Source: Candidatus Nitrosopumilus sp. (GTDB taxonomy: Archaea > Thermoproteota > Nitrososphaeria > Nitrososphaerales > Nitrosopumilaceae). From it: a stretch of 18,515 bases of DNA. Under the pieces are notes generated by a model. It made no database searches. It was not told the origin of the DNA and saw nothing but the letters and a program-made list of their open reading frames with translations. Below are positions 1 through 7,304 of this stretch, piece after piece (within the stretch, counting starts at the first letter, position 1; every line of letters begins with the position of its first letter). The stretch spans positions 1 to 18,515 of the forward strand of contig JADHUF010000016.1 of assembly GCA_016784625.1 (NCBI GenBank). The letters run 5' to 3'. The translations under genes and the position numbers were made by a program.

Positions 1-276
1 GTCAATTACTTTGTAAGCATTTGAAAAATCAATATCTTCATATGAAATTTTTTTAAATTTTGAATCTAGAGTTTTAGCGAAATCTGCTGTAAAATTTTTT
101 TGAAAAACTTTGTCTTGAGCATATGGGGTGTCTTTCTTTTTTGCCCACTGGTATACCATTTCTTCTTGGCTTAGATCAAGGGATACACTTTCTCCTTTGA
201 TCTTTATCTTGATTCCTTGAGCCTCATATGCAGGGGGGAATAAGATTCCATTATGTTGTAGCGTTTTCCATTTCAT
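1..276 (-). CDS. DNA topoisomerase IB, N-terminal part (runs off the window)
   Basis: The minus strand reads 92 codons without a stop from the ATG at 276 to the window edge. The protein begins MKWKTLQHNGILFPPAYE and continues with Y-Q-W-A-K-K and F-Q-K-N-F. This matches the start of the eukaryotic topoisomerase I core (W-K-x-L-x-H-N-G-x-x-F-P-P-x-Y, then x-F-x-K-N-F), which clamps DNA. The enzyme relaxes supercoils by nicking one strand through a tyrosine; that catalytic part lies outside the window. Topoisomerase IB of this type is a known thaumarchaeal trait among archaea. It lacks the long charged N-terminal extension of the eukaryotic enzyme. An in-frame GTG nine bases upstream (285) is an alternative start. 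The family call is strong; completeness cannot be judged. Confidence 0.85.
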   Translation of the reverse strand, partial: MKWKTLQHNGILFPPAYEAQGIKIKIKGESVSLDLSQEEMVYQWAKKKDTPYAQDKVFQKNFTADFAKTLDSKFKKISYEDIDFSNAYKVID

Positions 277-353
277 TCTTTTCACTTCAAAATTGCGGAC
301 TTTGATAAAAACTAGATTTTATGTGTATATCAATTTAACGTACAAGTACGATG

Positions 354-1184
354 TCAGCTAGTGAATAGCTCTTTACTCATGTATTTTTCAAATTCTATGT
401 CTGTTTTCATCTTTTTTGCTTCCATAAACATGGCTGCATCAGTACCTACCACATATCGTGGTAAAATCTCGTTATCATGAATTGCCTTTATTATGACATC
501 TGCAACTTGAGATGGAGCAGTTCCCATTTCTACCATCATTTTAAGACCTGCCAAAATATTATCAGTTAATTCTTTGTATTTAGGATCCGTTTTTGATTCT
601 GGAACTTTCATAGAATTGAAAAAGTTTGTCTTGATGACTCCTGGTTCAATTAATGTAACTTTGACTCCAAATTGACCAAGCTCATATCTGAGACATTCAC
701 TTAATCCTTCTAATGCAAACTTTGTACTAATATAAGCTGTAGAACCTGGTAGTCCCATTTTACCAACAACAGAACTAATATTTACAATAATTCCTGATTC
801 TTGTTTTCTCATAATTGGAGATACTTCTTGAATGATTCTTACAATGCTAAAGAAATTAGTTTCAAACTGTTTTCTAAAATCATCAATTGATACATCTTCT
901 GTGCATCCAAATTGTCCATATCCTGCATTGTTTACTAAAACATCTAATCTCCCCCCATCTGTAACTACTTTTTTGATTGCAGAAACTATTGATTCTTCTT
1001 TATCTACATCTAATTCCATCACATTAATTGATAGATTTTCTTTTTTTGCCGCGTGTTCTAATTCTCCTGCTTTTCCAACATCTCTCATACTTGCAAAAGT
1101 ATTGTAACCATCTCTAGCAAGTGCCAATACAGTTTCTAATCCAATTCCTGATGAACTACCTGTAACAAGAGCTACTTTTTTCAT
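354..1184 (-). CDS. Short-chain dehydrogenase/reductase (SDR), 276 aa
   Basis: A classical SDR with a Rossmann fold: the cofactor motif TGSSSGIG is at residues 8-15, NNAG at 85-88, the structural Asn at about 110, and the catalytic Ser138, Tyr151 and Lys155 (Y-I-S-T-K). The length and the P-G-V-I-K-T segment after the active site are typical of the family. It should oxidise or reduce a small hydroxyl or carbonyl substrate with NAD(P)(H). The substrate cannot be read from sequence; the Arg at 34 (S-M-R) after the second strand hints at NADP(H), which is inference. It lies between the helicase (42 bases upstream) and topoisomerase IB and has its own TATA-like box, so it is probably transcribed alone as a leaderless mRNA. 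Confidence 0.9.
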   Translation of the reverse strand: MKKVALVTGSSSGIGLETVLALARDGYNTFASMRDVGKAGELEHAAKKENLSINVMELDVDKEESIVSAIKKVVTDGGRLDVLVNNAGYGQFGCTEDVSIDDFRKQFETNFFSIVRIIQEVSPIMRKQESGIIVNISSVVGKMGLPGSTAYISTKFALEGLSECLRYELGQFGVKVTLIEPGVIKTNFFNSMKVPESKTDPKYKELTDNILAGLKMMVEMGTAPSQVADVIIKAIHDNEILPRYVVGTDAAMFMEAKKMKTDIEFEKYMSKELFTS

Positions 1185-1199
1185 ACTGATGTTATATTT

Positions 1200-1214
1200 T
1201 TGCTATATTTATCC
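1200..1214 (-). promoter_or_regulatory. Putative TATA box for the SDR gene
   Basis: On the minus strand this reads GATAAATATAGC, centred about 24 bases before the ATG at 1184. That spacing suggests a leaderless transcript starting at or next to the start codon. It lies in the 42-base gap after the helicase stop. Confidence 0.5.
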
Positions 1215-1226
1215 CATTTTGATTTA

Positions 1227-3737
1227 TCATACTAGTGGTTTATCCCCTTCAACAGGATTAACTAATTCTGTTTTCTCACCATTATTGATCCTCTCCAAAA
1301 TCTCTAATGAAGAATATTTGTGCAAGTATTCATTATTGTTTCCACATCTGTATGAGAATGTACATCTAGGACATCCAGATTCGTTTTCACATGGGCACTC
1401 TTTTACTATGTGCATGCTTCTCTCAAGGGCTTTTTCAAATCTATCATACAATGCTTTACTGGCACCACTTCCTCCTATTGCCCCATCATAGATGAAAATC
1501 AAACCTGATATTCCTAAAGATATGCCTCCCAAGTCTTGAGATACTCCTCCAGTAATCATGTTACTTCCTTCAATTACTACATGTTCTGTTGCATGATATC
1601 CACTGGCTTCTGTATATTCTTCGTCTTCAGATTTCTCAATAACTTTGTGAGGTCTTGGTGCATGGAAAACAATACCCTTGGTGATAAAATCATATTCTAA
1701 TGGAGTATCAAGTAGTATTTTTTCTCCTTGTGTAATTTCTTGTCCTAATTCTATATTGATATAACCGTAAACCTTCTTTTGAATATGTAATTTACAAAAT
1801 GCTATTTCTATTCCCTTTGCTTTTCTCCTCTCAAAAATAGTTTCAATTGTTGGCCACTCTTCTGTAAGTGATTTTGTATAATATGGATAATCTCTTGGAA
1901 TTCTTTCTAGTTTAGCATAATTTTTTTCTGGGTAATCAAATTCTTTTACCTTATAACGAATTCCTGCCAAAAAATAGATTGCGTCTTTATGTAATTCTTC
2001 TAATGCAATTGGTAATGTTCTATCTCCAACTTTTCTTTCATTTAAGAAAATATCAATTGATTTTCCAATTCCTCTAATACTGTAATCATTTAACATAGGA
2101 TTAATTTTATCAAAATTTGGAATTATTCTATTGTTAAATTCTTTAAGATTCTCTTTGATTATATGATGCTTAATTATCTCTTGATGTTCTTTTAATTCAT
2201 GTTTTGAAATTGGTCTATCACATGCCATTGCTAATACCTGAAATTCTTCTACAAATGGATTTTTTGGATCAATGTATGTTTTTTCAACGTCCTCAAAATA
2301 ATCATCAGGATGATTTTTGTAGTATTGAGAAATAGGATCATTTCCTAATGCCAAAAATGCGTATCCTCTTTGTCCTTTTCTTGCAGCTCTTCCAATTCTT
2401 TGAATTAATCTATTTATCGGAATAGTTGATGATATAACACAATCAACATTACCTACATCTATGCCTAATTCAAGCGTAGGAGTACATGAAATTGCCTGTA
2501 AACTGTCATCTTTGAATTGTCTTTCTACTGATGTTCTATAATTTGCCATTAAACCTGCCCTGTGAACTTTGATGTTGACTTTTTGTTTTTTTGCTTGTAT
2601 TGCCAAAAGTTCAGAGTTTAGATGTGAATTATTAAACACCATTGTCTTGTGATTTTTTTCAGTTAATTTCTTTGTCAACTCTACCATTAATGCTCTTTGA
2701 GTTCTAAGTGATGGGAATAACATTGCAAAATCTGTTTGACCTTTTTTTCCAGAACCATGAATGATTTGCATTTTTTCTCCAAACAACTGTTGACAGAATT
2801 CTTTTGCATCATCAAGAGTAGCTGATGCTGCAACAAATTGTAATTTATTACTGCAAATCCTCTTTAGTCGTTTTATGATATAGTGAACATTTGATCCAAA
2901 AATTCCTGAATAAACATGTGCTTCATCTACTACAAGAATTCTTGTTGAAGTTAACAATGATGAAAACTTTGTCTGATGCCAAAGATGATAATGTAAAATA
3001 TCAAAATTTGTAACTAGAATGTGGGGTGGATTTTCAATAATTTCTCTTCTTTTATCATGTTTTGTATCTCCATCAAAAATCTCAACATTAATTCCCATCT
3101 TTTCTACAAATTTCTGAATTTTTGGATACTGATCTTGTGATAGTGCTTTTGTTGGATATACAAAAACTGCAAAGACATTTCCATTAACCATGTCTTTTTT
3201 TATTCTTTGAATTACTGGAATCAAAAATGCTTCAGTTTTACCTGATGCTGTAGGTGCTTCAATTACGACATTTTCTCCAAATGTGATTTCTTGTATTGCT
3301 TCTTCTTGAAATTTATAAAATTGCTCAATCTCTAATTCCTTAAGATGTTCAGAAATAGATTCATCTAACCCTAAATCTTCAACTCTACAGCCCATTTTAG
3401 GCTCAGGATTCTTCAAAACCTTGTATTGTGAAACATAGTCTTTTTTTGAAAATAGGATTTCTTCAGTGATCTTATCTGGCTTGTTTTTACCAATCATCTC
3501 TTTAATTTCATTTTCTCCTCTGATGATCCCTTCATTCTTCAGACCTTCAGAAAGTCCTTTTTCAGTGACTAATCCTTTGTCAAACCTTGAAAGAAATTCT
3601 AAAAACACCTCATCATAATTTTTTGAAAATTCTAAGAGATCTTCAATACCACATTTTCCACAAGATACATGCATTTTTTTGTTGAATGTCTTTTGAATTT
3701 CTATTTTTGACTTACATTTTGGACATGAGAATTTCAA
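1227..3737 (-). CDS. DEAH-box superfamily 2 helicase with DUF1998/MZB C-terminus (MrfA/YprA-like)
   Basis: An 836-residue helicase. Residues 5-29 form a zinc ribbon (C5-x2-C8, C26-x2-C29). Walker A APTASGKT is at 161-168, DEAH at 271-274, SAT at 305-307, TPTLELGIDVG at 419-429 and motif VI QRIGRAARKG at 446-455. The C-terminus carries a cysteine cluster (781, 783, 789, 792, 798) within the DUF1998/MZB region. This order matches the MrfA/Hrq1 group; MrfA of Bacillus is a 3'-5' DNA helicase in repair of mitomycin C damage. A role in DNA repair is inferred from family. The start is TTG at 3737, because the zinc ribbon begins at residue 5 and a TATA-like sequence sits about 28 bases upstream. The N-terminal zinc ribbon is an addition to the core architecture. 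No nuclease or partner gene is adjacent. Confidence 0.9.
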   Translation of the reverse strand: MKFSCPKCKSKIEIQKTFNKKMHVSCGKCGIEDLLEFSKNYDEVFLEFLSRFDKGLVTEKGLSEGLKNEGIIRGENEIKEMIGKNKPDKITEEILFSKKDYVSQYKVLKNPEPKMGCRVEDLGLDESISEHLKELEIEQFYKFQEEAIQEITFGENVVIEAPTASGKTEAFLIPVIQRIKKDMVNGNVFAVFVYPTKALSQDQYPKIQKFVEKMGINVEIFDGDTKHDKRREIIENPPHILVTNFDILHYHLWHQTKFSSLLTSTRILVVDEAHVYSGIFGSNVHYIIKRLKRICSNKLQFVAASATLDDAKEFCQQLFGEKMQIIHGSGKKGQTDFAMLFPSLRTQRALMVELTKKLTEKNHKTMVFNNSHLNSELLAIQAKKQKVNIKVHRAGLMANYRTSVERQFKDDSLQAISCTPTLELGIDVGNVDCVISSTIPINRLIQRIGRAARKGQRGYAFLALGNDPISQYYKNHPDDYFEDVEKTYIDPKNPFVEEFQVLAMACDRPISKHELKEHQEIIKHHIIKENLKEFNNRIIPNFDKINPMLNDYSIRGIGKSIDIFLNERKVGDRTLPIALEELHKDAIYFLAGIRYKVKEFDYPEKNYAKLERIPRDYPYYTKSLTEEWPTIETIFERRKAKGIEIAFCKLHIQKKVYGYINIELGQEITQGEKILLDTPLEYDFITKGIVFHAPRPHKVIEKSEDEEYTEASGYHATEHVVIEGSNMITGGVSQDLGGISLGISGLIFIYDGAIGGSGASKALYDRFEKALERSMHIVKECPCENESGCPRCTFSYRCGNNNEYLHKYSSLEILERINNGEKTELVNPVEGDKPLV

Positions 3738-3757
3738 GATCTATTTGATAAGACATT

Positions 3758-3771
3758 ATTGATGATTTATT
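3758..3771 (-). promoter_or_regulatory. Putative TATA box for the helicase gene
   Basis: The minus strand reads AACAATAAATCATC, centred about 28 bases before the TTG start at 3737. This is consistent with a leaderless transcript and supports the non-ATG start. Confidence 0.4.
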
Positions 3772-3795
3772 GTTACTTGATACTATTGACCCATG

Positions 3796-3808
3796 ACATT
3801 ATTAAGCT
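3796..3808 (+). promoter_or_regulatory. Putative TATA box for the DNA methyltransferase
   Basis: The sequence CATTATTAAGC is centred near 3802, which predicts transcription from about 3828. This fits the ATG at 3832 and places the in-frame TTG at 3820 upstream of the transcript. Confidence 0.45.
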
Positions 3809-3831
3809 AGGAAATAGTCTTGAATTTAAAA

Positions 3832-4608
3832 ATGAAAAAAATAGAAATTAACAAAATTTACAATCAAAACTGTATTACAGGAATGAATTTAATTCCTAAA
3901 AATAAAATTGATCTTGTAATTACTGATCCTCCTTTTGCCATTAACTTTAAGGCCAAAAAAGCTAATTACAACAGAACATCCTCTAGAGTTCTTTCAGGAT
4001 ATAATGAAATTAAACCTGAAGATTACTATGATTTTACATTTGCATGGATGAGTGAAGTTTTTCGAATTTTAAAGAACACTGGAAGCATGTATGTTTTTTC
4101 AGGATGGAATAATCTCAAAGATATTTTACGAGCATTAGATGATGTTGGATTTGTTACAATTAATCATGTTATTTGGAAATATCAATTTGGTGTAGTTACT
4201 AAAAGGAAATTTGTCACTTCTCATTATCATTGTCTTTATGTATGCAAAGATGATAAGAAACGAAAATTTTTCCCATTTTCTAGGTTCAAAAAAGATGATA
4301 AAACAAACGATGGGCGAAGTCTACATTACAAAGACAAAGAAGATGTCTGGAACATTAAAAGAGAGTACTGGACTGGTGATGAAAAAACACCAACTAAACT
4401 TCCATCTGAATTAATCAAAAAATTATTGGAATATTCTAGCGAAAAAAAAGATATTGTCTTTGATCCCTTTCTTGGTTCTGGGCAAGTAGCATTTGTAAGC
4501 AAATCCCTTGATAGGCGATTTCTTGGATTTGAAATTGTTCCTGATTATTACAAATTTGCCAAAAAACGACTTGACAAAGGCTTGTATCGAATTAAAAAAT
4601 CAAAATAA
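3832..4608 (+). CDS. Site-specific DNA methyltransferase, beta class (DPPF), solitary
   Basis: A 258-residue AdoMet-dependent DNA methyltransferase. Motif IV DPPF comes first (about residues 33-36), followed by a motif VI-like segment (S-M-Y-V-F-S-G), a variable target-recognition region, then motif X (K-L-P-S-E-L-I) and motif I FDPFLGSGQ near the C-terminus. The order IV - recognition region - X - I defines the beta group. DPP[FY] usually indicates N6-adenine methylation, though N4-cytosine cannot be excluded. No restriction endonuclease gene is next to it, so it looks like an orphan methyltransferase with a possible role in gene regulation, replication or protection. I chose ATG 3832 over TTG 3820 from the TATA position. 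Its 3' end overlaps the convergent tatA gene by nine bases. The recognition sequence cannot be read from the protein. Confidence 0.9.
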   Translation: MKKIEINKIYNQNCITGMNLIPKNKIDLVITDPPFAINFKAKKANYNRTSSRVLSGYNEIKPEDYYDFTFAWMSEVFRILKNTGSMYVFSGWNNLKDILRALDDVGFVTINHVIWKYQFGVVTKRKFVTSHYHCLYVCKDDKKRKFFPFSRFKKDDKTNDGRSLHYKDKEDVWNIKREYWTGDEKTPTKLPSELIKKLLEYSSEKKDIVFDPFLGSGQVAFVSKSLDRRFLGFEIVPDYYKFAKKRLDKGLYRIKKSK

Positions 4609-4974
4609 GCTGTTATTTTTTTCAGATTCATCTATTTTTCCAGACTCCTCTATTTTTTTCTGACCCATTTTTCCAGAGATGATTTTTTGAAGATCTTCAT
4701 CTGTTTTACCTTCAACTTTAACTCCAATTGATTTTGCAATTGTTTCTAGCTTTTCTCGCTCTGTTTCAACAGGACCTGAAATTTTTGGTGCTTCCTCTGT
4801 TACTTCTTTCATGTTTTCTTGAATTTCATTTTTTGCCTTATTGTATTCATTAACAGCTTTTCCAAGTTTCTTTGCAGCACCTGGAAGCTTTCCTGTTCCT
4901 AAAATCAAAACTAATGCAACAAAAATAATGATCATCCATTCGCTTCCAGATATATTCAATGAATAATCAAGCAT
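4600..4974 (-). CDS. tatA: TatA/Hcf106-family twin-arginine translocase protein with SAP-like tail
   Basis: A 124-residue protein with a short N-terminal segment, one membrane helix (about residues 12-27, M-I-I-I-F-V-A-L-V-L-I-L-G), the hinge G-T-G-K-L-P and an amphipathic helix (P-G-A-A-K-K-L-G-K-A-V-N-E-Y). This is the TatA/TatB architecture. TatA forms the pore-forming or membrane-thinning part of the Tat system, which exports folded, often cofactor-containing proteins. No tatC is in the window. The tail is longer than in a minimal TatA: an acidic linker (about 51-72), then residues 73-103 (K-L-E-T-I-A-K-S-I-G-V-K-V-E-G-K-T-D-E-D) resembling a SAP-type helix-turn-helix. It diverges from the PII-like gene across a 130-base gap. 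TatA versus TatB cannot be settled by sequence alone. Confidence 0.85.
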   Translation of the reverse strand: MLDYSLNISGSEWMIIIFVALVLILGTGKLPGAAKKLGKAVNEYNKAKNEIQENMKEVTEEAPKISGPVETEREKLETIAKSIGVKVEGKTDEDLQKIISGKMGQKKIEESGKIDESEKNNSLF

Positions 4975-4994
4975 GTTTTGCTGTACTCTAATTT

Positions 4995-5007
4995 GAAATT
5001 AAACGTA
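4995..5007 (-). promoter_or_regulatory. Putative TATA box for tatA
   Basis: On the minus strand the sequence reads CGTTTAATTTC, centred about 27 bases before the tatA ATG at 4974. It predicts a leaderless mRNA. Confidence 0.5.
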
Positions 5008-5073
5008 ATGTTCAAGATTCATGCCTAAATTATTGATTTCATCATTGAATATCAGGTATGAGAAGCACTAATT

Positions 5074-5085
5074 GATTTAAATAAA
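5074..5085 (+). promoter_or_regulatory. TATA box for the PII-like gene
   Basis: The sequence GATTTAAATAAA is centred near 5080, 25 bases before the ATG at 5105. It is a near-consensus archaeal TATA box predicting transcription from the start codon itself. Confidence 0.6.
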
Positions 5086-5104
5086 TTCAAGACTGTAAAA
5101 TTTT

Positions 5105-5419
5105 ATGAAAAAAATTGAAGCAATAGTTCAATCTGGAGCTAAAGATGCAGTAGTTGCTGCAATCAAAAAAGTTGGTGTTGGTGGTGTAACTATTCATAAA
5201 GTTCAAGGTCAGGGAGCAGAAGATCCTCCTTTAGTTGGAGAGTACTTTAGCAGAGATATGATTATCTGTGTTATTGATGATCCTAAACTAGATGAGATCA
5301 TAGATGCAATTACAAGTGTTGCTTGTACTGGAACTAAAGGTGATGGTAAAGTCTTTGTTACCCCAATTGATGATGCATTTGATATATGCACCAAAAAACG
5401 TGGAACCACATCTATCTAA
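5105..5419 (+). CDS. PII-like nitrogen regulatory protein with shortened T-loop
   Basis: A 104-residue protein of the GlnB/GlnK superfamily. It begins MKKIEAIV, has the middle strand G-V-T-I-H-K-V-Q-G-Q-G (25-37) and a well-kept B-loop TGTKGDGKVFV (75-85), followed by the C-terminal segment T-K-K-R-G (96-100). PII trimers bind ATP/ADP and usually 2-oxoglutarate to report nitrogen and carbon status to transporters and enzymes. Here the T-loop region (38-50) is about eight residues shorter than in E. coli GlnB and lacks the R-G-A-E-Y uridylylation site; a G-E-Y remains at 45-47. No ammonium transporter is adjacent. ATP binding is likely; the partner is unknown. The stop interlocks with that of the convergent MFS gene. 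Confidence 0.85.
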   Translation: MKKIEAIVQSGAKDAVVAAIKKVGVGGVTIHKVQGQGAEDPPLVGEYFSRDMIICVIDDPKLDEIIDAITSVACTGTKGDGKVFVTPIDDAFDICTKKRGTTSI

Positions 5420-6570
5420 TTTTGTATTCTTTGTGGCTCTAGTTTCTTTCTAGACTTTATAGCAAGAAGTGTAACTCCAATTCCTATTACACAAAATACC
5501 AAGTATGGTGTTTCATTTCCAAATGACTGTGTTATTGGACCTCCAATTGTTGGTCCTAATGCCCAACCTATTCCAAAAACTGTTTCATACGCGCCAATTA
5601 TTTTTCCTGAAATTGTCTTTCGAGTTTTACTCAAAATTATCTCCAAAGTTAATGGAAAGAATATGCTAAATCCAAATCCCATTAGAACTAACGATATTGC
5701 AAAAGTAATGATTGAATCTGCAACAACTGATATTGCTAATCCCATTGATACTGCAATTGTTACTGCAATCAAAGTCTGACTTGTCCTCCTTGCAAATCTT
5801 CCAGCTAATGCAAGTGATACCACACGTGATATTCCAAAAACAAAATATAACAACAAAATATCTGTGGCTGTCATTCCATTGTCATTTAAAAATGCAGGAT
5901 AAATTGTAAGAATTATTCCAAAAGATGATGTACAGAAAATCAATAAAATTATCACTTCTGGAAATCTTTTCATTTCTTTAATTGATGAAAAAGAAAATCG
6001 CTCATAATGAATTCTAACCCTTTTTCTTGAGACTAAAAGTGCAGTAATTATTGCAGCTGCCAGAATAAATGCTGTAATCTGGAATAGAATCCTATAGGTG
6101 ATATCAAGACCCTCAAGGAATACTGTGCCAAGTAATGGGCCCACCATAAATCCAATAACAAAAAACATTGTAAACCATGAGATATTTTTGACTCTGTTTT
6201 TCTCAGTACTCTCATTAGCGATAATGGATTGGCATGGAGGCCAAAAAAATGCATGAGCTATACCAGTCATTATTCTAAATCCCATGATTTCTGGAACTGA
6301 TTGTGCAATTGATAGAAGATAGATTGATGCAGAATTTATGGCAGCCCCTAGTGCAAGCAGATATCCACTGTTAAATCTGTCAAGAAGAATTCCTACAAAA
6401 AGTGGAATGAACATGTAGGGAATAAAATTAGATAACCCAATTAATCCAAGTTCGGAATAATTAGCACCGATAATATTTTTTGCAAATAATGGTAAAATTG
6501 GACCATGTAATCCGTATGAAATCCCGATGATCAGTCCTGTGATGTTGATTAGTATTAGAACTCTGTTCAT
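5416..6570 (-). CDS. Major facilitator superfamily (MFS) transporter, 384 aa
   Basis: A hydrophobic protein with about 12 predicted membrane segments, starting with I-L-I-N-I-T-G-L-I-I-G-I-S-Y-G. The loop between helices 2 and 3 carries F-V-G-I-L-L-D-R-F, a version of the MFS motif G-x-x-x-D-R. The second half repeats the pattern with L-A-G-R-F-A-R-R. The length is normal for a 12-helix MFS. The substrate is unknown; the sequence resembles drug or metabolite exporters in general. Its ATG overlaps the stop of the upstream methyltransferase by four bases (ATGA), so the two are translationally coupled and may serve one pathway. Confidence 0.88.
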   Translation of the reverse strand: MNRVLILINITGLIIGISYGLHGPILPLFAKNIIGANYSELGLIGLSNFIPYMFIPLFVGILLDRFNSGYLLALGAAINSASIYLLSIAQSVPEIMGFRIMTGIAHAFFWPPCQSIIANESTEKNRVKNISWFTMFFVIGFMVGPLLGTVFLEGLDITYRILFQITAFILAAAIITALLVSRKRVRIHYERFSFSSIKEMKRFPEVIILLIFCTSSFGIILTIYPAFLNDNGMTATDILLLYFVFGISRVVSLALAGRFARRTSQTLIAVTIAVSMGLAISVVADSIITFAISLVLMGFGFSIFFPLTLEIILSKTRKTISGKIIGAYETVFGIGWALGPTIGGPITQSFGNETPYLVFCVIGIGVTLLAIKSRKKLEPQRIQN

Positions 6571-7256
6571 TTGTATGCGGCAACCATTATTGCCCCACCC
6601 ATAAGATCTTTCTCAAATTCTACTCTGGAAAATTTTTCTAGTAACAACCCTTCAAGTTTTTTGTTTTGTGGCCATCTTTTGTATGTACCATAAAGTGTTC
6701 CAAACTTTAATCCTAGTCTTCCTCCTGCAATAAATGCAAGAATGGGAAGAATACATCTTAGATAAAATGAAACTCCTGCTCTGATGAATACTTCATCTGG
6801 TTTTCCTAAATCAACAATAACAAATCTACCTTCTTTTTTTAACACTCTGTGAATTTCAGATATTGCAATTCTCAAATTGATTGCATCTCTTAGTGAGTAT
6901 CCACACAAAACTGCATCAAACTCTTCACCTCTAAATGGAATGTGCTCAAAAACTCCATTTACCATGTCTGGTGATTTTTCAAAATGTGTACTTGTATTTT
7001 TGAGCATTGGAACAAGAGGGTCATAAAGTGTGATTGAAATTTTTCCATTAGTCTGTTTTAGGGCAGTTTTTGACATGTTACCGAAACCTGATCCTGCATC
7101 TAAAATTTTGTTTCCTGGAACTACTCTTTTTGAAATTCCACGGTTTCTATGCTCATCATCTTTACCTAGTGAAATGATAGAATTTACTTTATCATAAACA
7201 GGAATAATTTCTCGAAGTACTTCCATTACTTCGCCCCAATAACTTCCTAAACCCAT
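6567..7256 (-). CDS. UbiE/MenG-like SAM-dependent methyltransferase
   Basis: A 229-residue class I methyltransferase. SAM-binding motif I ILDAGSGFG is at 51-59, an acidic residue (Y-D-P) follows the second strand at about 79, and the post-motif G-Y-S-L-R-D and H-R-V-L-K-K-E-G-R-F segments follow the UbiE pattern. The N-terminal Y-D-K-V-N-S-I-I-S-L-G (21-31) matches the UbiE/COQ5 signature Y-D-x2-N-x3-S-x-G. UbiE/MenG adds the ring methyl group in ubiquinone or menaquinone synthesis; thaumarchaea use menaquinone, so demethylmenaquinone methylation is a reasonable inference. The C-terminal UbiE signature is degenerate (Y-G-T-Y-K-R-W-P-Q), leaving another lipid or quinone substrate possible. It lies 48 bases after the proteasome gene and overlaps the MFS gene downstream. 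Confidence 0.82.
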   Translation of the reverse strand: MGLGSYWGEVMEVLREIIPVYDKVNSIISLGKDDEHRNRGISKRVVPGNKILDAGSGFGNMSKTALKQTNGKISITLYDPLVPMLKNTSTHFEKSPDMVNGVFEHIPFRGEEFDAVLCGYSLRDAINLRIAISEIHRVLKKEGRFVIVDLGKPDEVFIRAGVSFYLRCILPILAFIAGGRLGLKFGTLYGTYKRWPQNKKLEGLLLEKFSRVEFEKDLMGGAIMVAAYK

Positions 7257-7304
7257 AATCTATCGTCTCAGTATACCTGTTTGAATAGTTTTCAAATCTA
7301 AAAC

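Noticed and set aside
832..1107. 91-codon plus-strand reading frame opposite the SDR gene
   Set aside because: It lies wholly inside a clear SDR gene, its translation resembles no family, and no promoter fits. It is an antisense shadow.
3820..3831. In-frame TTG start for the DNA methyltransferase
   Set aside because: The TATA box at about 3798-3806 predicts transcription from near 3828, and the conserved protein begins around the ATG at 3832.
3832..4608. Restriction-modification system
   Set aside because: Neighbouring genes are a repair-type helicase and a TatA protein. No endonuclease or specificity gene is present, so only an orphan methyltransferase is supported.
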